Assembly: GCA_937928475.1 (NCBI GenBank)
Contig: CALFVE010000274.1
Location: 1-15,766, forward strand
Length of the DNA: 15,766 nucleotides
Reading direction: 5' to 3'
Origin: an uncultured bacterium
GTDB taxonomy: Bacteria; Armatimonadota; Zipacnadia; Zipacnadales; Zipacnadaceae
The notes beneath the pieces are model-generated. The model was not told the DNA's origin. It worked only from the letters and a program-made list of their open reading frames with translations, and ran no database searches. Shown here piece after piece: positions 7,657 to 12,918 of this stretch (positions are counted from its first letter, which is position 1; the number at the start of each line of letters is the position of its first letter). Made by a program: the position numbers and the translations under genes.

Positions 7657-9027
7657 ATGCTGCAGGCCGTACCCAGGGCGTCCCGGCGGGGCCTGTCCCG
7701 GGCGTGGGAGTGGCGTGCGATGTTGGTGGCGGGCCTGCTGGTGGCGGTAGGGGCGACGGCCGCCGAACTCCCGGCTCAGGCGGCCTCCCCGGGGGAACCC
7801 CGGGAGATGCGCCTGGCTAACGGAATGCGGGTGGTCTTCCAGAGCAACCCGGCCTCGCCGGTGGCGGCGCTTTGTGCCTTCGTGCACACCTCGGCTCCCC
7901 AGGAGACTTGGAACAGCGCCGGCGTACGCGAACTCTTACAACTGATGGGGGAGCGGACGCTGGTGCGCCCCGATCAGCCGGCTGAGGCACGCCCCCCAGT
8001 GATGGACTTACGGACGGCGCTCAGTCGCGATTACACCGAGATCGTGGCCTTGTGTCTGCCCGAGGAAGTTGGCGCCGTGCTGCGGCGACTCCGCGCGGTG
8101 TTGTTTGAGCCCTATTTCAGCGCGGAGTCTTTCCAGTTCGCCCAGGAGCGGCTGTGGCAGGAAGTGGCGGCGCGCCAGTCGGTGGCTCCCGCGCTGGCCC
8201 TGGACGCGTTGGTGGCGCGACTCTATCCCGATTGGCCCGGCTCTTGGCCGCTGGTGGGGACGGGCGCGGCCACCTGGGTGGACCTAGATTTCGTCAAGCG
8301 GTACCACGCCAAGCACTATCTGCCCAACCGGACCTTACTGGCGGTCTCCGGGCCTCTGGAGGCGGAGACGCTACGCCAGCAAGTGGAGGCTGCCTTCGGC
8401 AATCTCCTGCCGGGAGTAGCGGAAAGACTGCTGCCTCCGCCGGTGGGAGCCGAGCCTCGGGGGGGGCTAGTCGAATTGCGGATGCCGGGGTCGGAGGTCT
8501 CCGCCGTGGTTCTGGGGGGCCGGGGACCGAGTTTGGTGGAGACGGAGTATCCGGCAGCCTCCGTGCTGATGGCCTTGCTGGGACAGGGACGAGGCTCGCG
8601 ACTGTACCGGCGCTTGCGTGAGGAAGAAAACCTTTCCTACACGGTCGAGGCGGGGGTGACGCCCTCCCAGGTGTGCCCGTACGTATACCTGTTGGCCACC
8701 TGCGCGGCGGACCAGGTGGGGGCGGTCCGGGAGGCGATGAGCGAGGAGGTGCGTCGCCTGGGGCAAGAAGCGCCCAGCGAGCAGGAACTCAGCCGGGCGC
8801 GGCGGCTGGTCTGGGGTCAGTACCAACTCCGGCAGCAGAATAACGAGGAACTGGCCCACTATCTGGGGCTGTTTGCCCTGCTCGATGAAACTCAGGGGCT
8901 ATCGCGCTGGGGTTCGCTGGCGCTCCGCCTGGCGGCGGTGCGCGCCGAGCAGGTGCAGGAGCAGGCGCGCAAGGCCTTCGCCGACCCGGTCGTGGTGATA
9001 GTGCGAGGAGGAGGAAAGGCCGGCTAG
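7657..9027 (+). CDS. Exported M16-family (pitrilysin-like) protein lacking the zinc motif
   Basis: At 456 aa it has the two-lobed architecture and length of a bacterial M16B subunit. MRLANGMRVVF is the usual start of the fold, and FVKRYHAKHYLPNRTLLAVSG is the conserved end of its first half. The zinc motif HxxEH should follow G89; here the sequence is GVRELLQL, with Glu92, Gln95 and Leu96 replacing His, Glu and His, so it cannot bind zinc that way. The second lobe keeps LREEENLSY (Arg321 and Tyr328, seven apart), the substrate-positioning Arg/Tyr pair of the family. In two-subunit M16 proteases one subunit carries the zinc site and the other the Arg/Tyr pair; this would be the latter, but no zinc-bearing partner is in the window. 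A hydrophobic segment (MLVAGLLVAVGATAA) makes it exported. Possible starts are GTG 7639, ATG 7657 (chosen, for its basic n-region) and ATG 7720, which has the best ribosome binding site (GGGAG). Confidence 0.87.
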   Translation: MLQAVPRASRRGLSRAWEWRAMLVAGLLVAVGATAAELPAQAASPGEPREMRLANGMRVVFQSNPASPVAALCAFVHTSAPQETWNSAGVRELLQLMGERTLVRPDQPAEARPPVMDLRTALSRDYTEIVALCLPEEVGAVLRRLRAVLFEPYFSAESFQFAQERLWQEVAARQSVAPALALDALVARLYPDWPGSWPLVGTGAATWVDLDFVKRYHAKHYLPNRTLLAVSGPLEAETLRQQVEAAFGNLLPGVAERLLPPPVGAEPRGGLVELRMPGSEVSAVVLGGRGPSLVETEYPAASVLMALLGQGRGSRLYRRLREEENLSYTVEAGVTPSQVCPYVYLLATCAADQVGAVREAMSEEVRRLGQEAPSEQELSRARRLVWGQYQLRQQNNEELAHYLGLFALLDETQGLSRWGSLALRLAAVRAEQVQEQARKAFADPVVVIVRGGGKAG

Positions 9028-9077
9028 GGACGCTCTTCGAAGGCACTTTCCGGTCGCAAGAGTGTTCGTACAAATCA

Positions 9078-9110
9078 GGAGGACGGCGCGTAGGCGGCAT
9101 GCGGTCCTCC
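9078..9110 (+). promoter_or_regulatory. Leader hairpin upstream of the propeller gene
   Basis: GGAGGAC (9078-9084) pairs perfectly with GTCCTCC (9104-9110). After a two-base bulge an inner stem CGCGT/ATGCG (9087-9091 / 9099-9103, one G-U) closes a 7-base loop. It lies in the 108-bp gap between the M16 and propeller genes, 25 bp before the latter's ATG. It has no T-run. The buried 5' arm resembles a ribosome binding site, but the gene's own site (AGGAGA, 9122-9127) is outside the stem. A processing or stability element is one reading. A weak TACAAAT at 9069 could be a -10, but no good -35 accompanies it. Confidence 0.4.
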
Positions 9111-9135
9111 CGGGGGCACGTAGGAGAGATAAGCA

Positions 9136-11085
9136 ATGAGAAGGCGCGTTCTCTGCGTGGCACTGCTGATCACATTGCTGGCCGTCGCCGGCGCCGTCTG
9201 GGGACAGACGCCGGCGAGCAACTGGATTTTCCTGGTGGACAGCGAACACTCCGGCCGGGTTCCGGGCCAGATGGGTTTGCCCCTGGTGCTGATATGGCGC
9301 TACGCCACGGAGGCCCCTGGGCCCGCCATTTCCACCCCGGCCGTTGATGACAGGCGGGTATACTTCGTCGCCCCGGTGCCTGCGCCCGCGACAGCCACCA
9401 CGGCGGGAGCGCCGGTCCCGGGGATGCCTCCAACCCCGGGCATGCCCATGCCCCCGATGCCGGGTATGCCCGGTATGCCCGGTATGCCGGGGGCCGGGGT
9501 CGCGGCAGCGCCTACCAAGTCCATGCTCTATGCGGTGGATCGGGCCACCGGCGCCCGGCTCTGGAAACTTGACACCGACGTGCTGATCACCTCGGGGCTG
9601 ACCGTGGCCGACGGGGTGGTCTACTTTGGGGCCGACAACGGTCGCCTCTGGGCCGTAGACGCGGCGACCGGCAACAAGAAATGGCGTTTCGAGGCGAAGA
9701 AAGCCATCCGCTCGGCGCCGCTCTTGCACGGCAACATAGTCTACTTCGGCTCCGACGACCAGCGGGTGTACGCCTTCGATCTCCAAGCAAACACCCTGGC
9801 CTGGCAGTTCGAGACCGGTGGGCCGGTGCAGATTACCCCGGTGCTCTACCGCGACACCCTTTTCGTCCCCTCCCAGGACGGCTACCTGTACGCCTTGCGG
9901 AGCAGCGACGGCACCCAGATCTGGCGGCAGGCTATCTCCTCCAACCTCGTCTATGCTTCTCCCATGATCGAGCGGGACAAAGTCGTCGTTGCGGCGGGAC
10001 CGTACGTGATGGCCCTGGACGCCCGTTACGGGGACCGGCGCTGGGTCTTCCAAGCCGGCGACTTGGTTGTAGGTACTCCGGCGGCGGCCGGCAGAACCGT
10101 CTTCCTGGGCAGCCGGGACGGGGTCGTCTACGCCATCAACGACCTGACGGGGCGGCCCATCTGGCGCTACCCCTGGAATACGGCGGGGCCGCCGATCTGC
10201 TCCTCGCCTATCCTGGTAGGCGACCTGGTTATCATCCGGCGGGGCGCGCGCAGCATTGTGGCCCTGGGGCAGAACGACGGGCTGCTGCGCTGGGAATACA
10301 CCTTGCCCAAGCCCCCGGAGACCGCCGAGTCTGCGATGTACCCCACCGGGGGAGCGCCCACCATGCCCGGGATGCCGGGCATGCCCGGCATGCCGATGCC
10401 CGGAGCGGGCGGGCCTGGCACTGCGACTACCACCGGGTTCCCCCGCTATGAGAACGTGGTGCGTTCTGGGATCATTGCGCAGGGAGGCAACGCCTTTGCG
10501 GTGGGCGACGACGGCGCCCTGTATTGCTTCGCCGCGCAGGCCGCCGACCGGCTCAAGCCCGAGGTGAAGGAAGTGGTGCTGCAGGTCAAAGTGCAGGAGC
10601 AGCCCTACGCCTTCGGCTTGCGCGCGGTTCCCGCGGGCAGTCTGACCCCGATTCCCGATCAAGAGGACCTCTTGCAGACTCCGGGCGCGCCTCCGGTCTA
10701 CGTCTGTGCTGCCCTGGAGGATCCCGGCAGCGGGATTGACGCCAGCACTGTGCGGGTACTGCTAGATGGCCAGCCGGTGCCCCCAGACCAGCAGTTCTAC
10801 GAAGAAGACAAGGCGCTGCTGTGGTGGATTTATGAGCCGCAGGGAGTCGCCGCCACCAACCTACCCAGCGGGGTGCACAAAATCACCTTCCAGGCCGCGG
10901 ACTGGGCCAAGAACGTGGGGGAGAGTTACGTATACTTCTTCATAGATAACTCGTTGCCGGCGCCCAAACTGCCCGGCCAGATGGAGATGCCGGGAATGCC
11001 AGGTATGCCCGGAATGCCGGGCATGCCGGGGATGCCGCCGATGCCGGGCATGGGGCCGCCAGGGGCCCCGCCGATGGTCATGTAG
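9136..11085 (+). CDS. Exported PQQ-type beta-propeller with Met-Pro-Gly-rich segments
   Basis: This 649-aa protein has a signal peptide (MRRRVLCVALLITLLAVAGA, then VWGQ). At least seven blade repeats of the PQQ-enzyme/BamB type follow, each with an LYALD-like strand and a closing Trp: LYAVDRATGARLWK, LWAVDAATGNKKWRF, VYAFDLQANTLAWQF, LYALRSSDGTQIWR, VMALDARYGDRRWVF, VYAINDLTGRPIWRY and VALGQNDGLLRWEY. No quinone-dehydrogenase active site is apparent, so a structural or binding role is more likely. Residues about 515-606 form an Ig-like domain (GSGIDASTVRVLLDGQPV, then HKITFQAADWAKNVG). Three Met-Pro-Gly segments occur: inside the first blade, after the last Trp repeat, and as the C-terminal tail. 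The start is supported by AGGAGA 9 bases upstream. It lies downstream of the M16 gene and 24 bp before the LapA-like gene. Confidence 0.9.
   Translation: MRRRVLCVALLITLLAVAGAVWGQTPASNWIFLVDSEHSGRVPGQMGLPLVLIWRYATEAPGPAISTPAVDDRRVYFVAPVPAPATATTAGAPVPGMPPTPGMPMPPMPGMPGMPGMPGAGVAAAPTKSMLYAVDRATGARLWKLDTDVLITSGLTVADGVVYFGADNGRLWAVDAATGNKKWRFEAKKAIRSAPLLHGNIVYFGSDDQRVYAFDLQANTLAWQFETGGPVQITPVLYRDTLFVPSQDGYLYALRSSDGTQIWRQAISSNLVYASPMIERDKVVVAAGPYVMALDARYGDRRWVFQAGDLVVGTPAAAGRTVFLGSRDGVVYAINDLTGRPIWRYPWNTAGPPICSSPILVGDLVIIRRGARSIVALGQNDGLLRWEYTLPKPPETAESAMYPTGGAPTMPGMPGMPGMPMPGAGGPGTATTTGFPRYENVVRSGIIAQGGNAFAVGDDGALYCFAAQAADRLKPEVKEVVLQVKVQEQPYAFGLRAVPAGSLTPIPDQEDLLQTPGAPPVYVCAALEDPGSGIDASTVRVLLDGQPVPPDQQFYEEDKALLWWIYEPQGVAATNLPSGVHKITFQAADWAKNVGESYVYFFIDNSLPAPKLPGQMEMPGMPGMPGMPGMPGMPPMPGMGPPGAPPMVM
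9409..9510 (+). repeat. Met-Pro-Gly repeat segment 1
   Basis: Codes for a Pro/Gly/Met stretch (roughly residues 92-125 of the propeller protein) containing MPPMPGMPGMPGMPG. It sits in the loop between strands RVYFVAP and LYAVDRATG of the first blade, where related propellers have a tight turn. The repeat unit is 9 bp (ATG CCN GGN) with varied third bases. Confidence 0.85.
10363..10422 (+). repeat. Met-Pro-Gly repeat segment 2
   Basis: Codes for MPGMPGMPGMPMPG and a Gly/Thr-rich continuation (from residue 410). It falls between the last Trp-bearing blade repeat and the next strand pair (VVRSGIIAQGGNAFAVGDDG). Because CCG GGC ATG CCC GGC reads the same on both strands, the segment holds a perfect 20-bp palindrome at 10372-10391. 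Confidence 0.85.
10987..11082 (+). repeat. Met-Pro-Gly repeat segment 3 (C-terminal tail)
   Basis: Codes for the last 32 residues of the propeller protein (618-649), five MPG units followed by MPPMPGMGPPGAPPMVM. It is the longest of the three runs and ends the protein directly after the Ig-like domain. Both CCN and GGN third positions vary between units. Confidence 0.85.
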
Positions 11086-11109
11086 TGTTACTGCCAGGAG
11101 GTTTCAGGC

Positions 11110-11553
11110 GTGGTTCGAGCAGCCCTCTTAGTGCTCCTGGTTCTAGTCCTGATCGCCTACGGAGGGATGTTCCTCCTCTGGAATCAGCAGGTCGTGACCG
11201 TCACTGGTTTCGTCTGGGGCGGCCAGGGCTGGGTGGAGGACCTCCCCGTCGGCTTTCTGGTGCTGGGGGGAGTGCTCATCGGGGCCCTGGTCATGGCCGG
11301 ATTCGTGACGGGCTCCTGGCACAGCCAGCGCAGCCGATGCCGGGCGGCAGAGGCGCAGGTGGAAGTCGCCAAGAAGAAACTGGCCGAACTGGTCGCCAAG
11401 GTCAAGGAGCAACGGGGGCGTATCCAGGAACTGGAGGCCCGGCTAAGAGAGAAGGAGGAGGCTGAGGTTTCCGCGCCGCAGGGGCCGTCCCAGCCGGCGC
11501 CGCTCCTCCTGCAAGAGCCGCCGGCGCTGGGGGAAGAGGACGCCGACATCTAG
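11110..11553 (+). CDS. LapA-like small membrane protein with coiled coil
   Basis: A 147-aa protein resembling the LapA (lipopolysaccharide assembly protein A, DUF1049) domain. TM1 is residues 3-24 (ALLVLLVLVLIAYGGMFLLW), followed by a short NQQVVTV segment. TM2 is residues 45-68 (LPVGFLVLGGVLIGALVMAG), and a charged coiled coil covers about 71-118 (KKKLAELVAKVKEQRGRIQE). A Pro-rich acidic tail ends the protein. This TM-TM-coiled-coil plan is typical of the family. In Gram-negatives LapA works with LapB in LPS assembly control; here no LapB is adjacent, although a TPR protein is encoded in the same run, so the role is unproven. It starts with GTG, 8 bases after a perfect AGGAGG (11096-11101), and 24 bp behind the propeller gene. 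A terminator follows. Confidence 0.8.
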   Translation: MVRAALLVLLVLVLIAYGGMFLLWNQQVVTVTGFVWGGQGWVEDLPVGFLVLGGVLIGALVMAGFVTGSWHSQRSRCRAAEAQVEVAKKKLAELVAKVKEQRGRIQELEARLREKEEAEVSAPQGPSQPAPLLLQEPPALGEEDADI

Positions 11554-11587
11554 CCTTTGCCCCGGGTGCAACCCGTTGCGTCGAGTC

Positions 11588-11618
11588 ACAAGAGGCCGCC
11601 GAGGCCTCTTGTCGTTTT
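11588..11618 (+). terminator. Intrinsic terminator after the LapA-like gene
   Basis: ACAAGAGGCC (11588-11597) and GGCCTCTTGT (11603-11612) form a perfect 10-bp stem with a 5-base loop, followed after CG by TTTT (11615-11618). It lies 34 bp past the stop codon and marks the probable end of the TPR-M16-propeller-LapA run. Confidence 0.85.
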
Positions 11619-11639
11619 GAGGGGTATCCTGTAACCTGC

Positions 11640-11700
11640 GCGGGGAAACCGCCCCGTTCACGGAGGGTGCGAGGCCTCTCGCCAGGTGCCCAGCACGGTG
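11640..11700 (+). other. Cluster of small hairpins upstream of dprA
   Basis: Three short inverted repeats follow each other in the 136-bp gap between the terminator and dprA: CGGGG/CCCCG (11641-11645 / 11652-11656), GCGAG/CTCGC (11669-11673 / 11678-11682) and GTGC/GCAC (11686-11689 / 11693-11696). They may be a structured dprA leader. They do not match a riboswitch that I can recognise, and short stems are common by chance in GC-rich DNA. Confidence 0.25.
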
Positions 11701-11754
11701 ACGGTTGGTTTCGAGGGCAGGCGGAGTACTGCAGCGTAACGACCACGAGACAAG

Positions 11755-12846
11755 ATGTTGAGCGAAGAGGCGGAAGCCTGGCTTATCCTGAACAACAGCG
11801 GACTGGCGCCGGAGAGACAGCGGCTCCTGGTGGACAGCCTGGGCTCGGCTCAGGCCGTGTTGGCGGCCGATGACCAGGCGCTGCGGGAGATCCCCGGCAT
11901 GGTTCCGCAGCATCTCCAGCGCCTGCGCCAGGCTCAACGCGAGACCGATCTTGCCCGCCTCAGGAACCTGTGCCTGGAAACCGGCGTTCATCTGGTCAGT
12001 TATGCCGATGCCGAGTACCCCCGGCTGCTGGCGCAGGTCCCCGAGGCGCCGCCCTTGCTCTTCGTGCAGGGGCAGTTGACGCGGGACGACGAGCTGGCGG
12101 TGGCGATGGTGGGCACCCGCAAGGCGACCCCCTACGGCCTGAAGGCAGCTCGCCGCCTGGCCCGAGACCTGGCCCAGCGGGGCTTCACCATTATCAGCGG
12201 GATGGCCCTGGGCATTGACGCCGAGGCCCACGAGGGAGCCTTGGAGGGCGGCGGGCGCTCCCTGGCCGTAATGGCTACCGGTGCCGATGTGACCTACCCG
12301 CCGGAGCACCGCGACTTGCGGCGGCGCCTGGCGGAGGCCGGCGCCGTGATCACTGAGTTAGCCTTTGGGACCAAGCCCACGCGGTTTGCTTTCCCCAGCC
12401 GGAACCGGATCATCGCCGGGATGGCCCTGGGCGTGGTGGTGGTGGAGGCCCCCGCCAAAAGCGGGGCCTTGATCACCGCCGAGCACGCTGCCGACCAGGG
12501 CCGGGAGGTTTTTGCCGTCCCCGGGAGCATTGACAGTCCCAACAGCCGGGGCTGCCACCAGTTAATCAAGGAAGGCGCGCATCTGGCCGAGGTCGCTGAG
12601 GATGTGGTGGAGGGTCTGGGCATCATGCTTGCTACTGTACCCACGCGCCCGGAGCGTCCGCGCCCGGAACTTAGTCAAGAGGAAACGCGGGTCTACGACA
12701 CGCTGGGTCCCCAGCCGCTGCGGGTGGACCAGATCGTGGAGGCCGCCGGGTTGGATGCGGCCCGGGTCAACGCCACCCTTATGCTGCTGGAGGTGAAAGG
12801 CTTGGCGCGGCGCTTTGCCGGAGGAACCTTCTGCCGCATCCAGTAG
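11755..12846 (+). CDS. dprA: DNA processing protein DprA (Smf)
   Basis: DprA binds incoming single-stranded DNA during natural transformation and loads RecA. At 363 aa all three usual parts are present. Residues 1-70 form an N-terminal helical (SAM/HhH-like) region. The Rossmann-like core has AMVGTRKATPYG (near 117-128), IISGMALGIDAEAH (146-159), FAFPSRNRIIAG (211-222) and SGALITAEHA (236-245). After a Pro-rich linker (VPTRPERPRPE) comes a C-terminal winged-helix domain (DQIVEAAGLDAARVNATLMLLE). The ATG has no good ribosome binding site. topA follows 72 bp downstream in the same direction, a pairing seen in many bacteria. Other competence genes are not in the window, so DprA alone does not prove transformability. 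Confidence 0.96.
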   Translation: MLSEEAEAWLILNNSGLAPERQRLLVDSLGSAQAVLAADDQALREIPGMVPQHLQRLRQAQRETDLARLRNLCLETGVHLVSYADAEYPRLLAQVPEAPPLLFVQGQLTRDDELAVAMVGTRKATPYGLKAARRLARDLAQRGFTIISGMALGIDAEAHEGALEGGGRSLAVMATGADVTYPPEHRDLRRRLAEAGAVITELAFGTKPTRFAFPSRNRIIAGMALGVVVVEAPAKSGALITAEHAADQGREVFAVPGSIDSPNSRGCHQLIKEGAHLAEVAEDVVEGLGIMLATVPTRPERPRPELSQEETRVYDTLGPQPLRVDQIVEAAGLDAARVNATLMLLEVKGLARRFAGGTFCRIQ

Positions 12847-12847
12847 G

Positions 12848-12869
12848 GGCGGTACCTACGTGTGCCGCC
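12848..12869 (+). other. Hairpin between dprA and topA
   Basis: GGCGGTA and TGCCGCC form a 7-bp stem (one G-U pair) with an 8-base loop, one base after the dprA stop codon. There is no T-run, so termination is doubtful. It may protect the dprA mRNA end or be incidental. Confidence 0.3.
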
Positions 12870-12918
12870 GGATCTTCGGACCTCACGGGTCAGGCCTGTG
12901 CCTCATCGGTAACGTATT

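Noticed and set aside
9099..9347. 82-codon frame starting in the leader hairpin and overlapping the propeller gene
   Set aside because: The start codon lies inside a stem, the spacing to AGGAGGA is long (15 bases), and most of it is out-of-frame propeller sequence. Kept only as a note in the leader finding.
9418..9499. Met-Pro-Gly DNA repeats as a CRISPR array or mobile repeat
   Set aside because: The 9-bp units are in frame, code for a uniform peptide and have no spacers.
8899..10662. Long open frame (587 codons) antisense to the M16 3' end and the propeller gene
   Set aside because: Low-complexity Gly/Arg/His-rich translation with no domain. It mirrors the third-position GC bias of the plus-strand gene, which has a signal peptide, blades and a ribosome binding site.
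11640..11754. Possible riboswitch (cobalamin, c-di-GMP or TPP) ahead of dprA
   Set aside because: None of the conserved core motifs of these classes is present; only short generic stems are seen.
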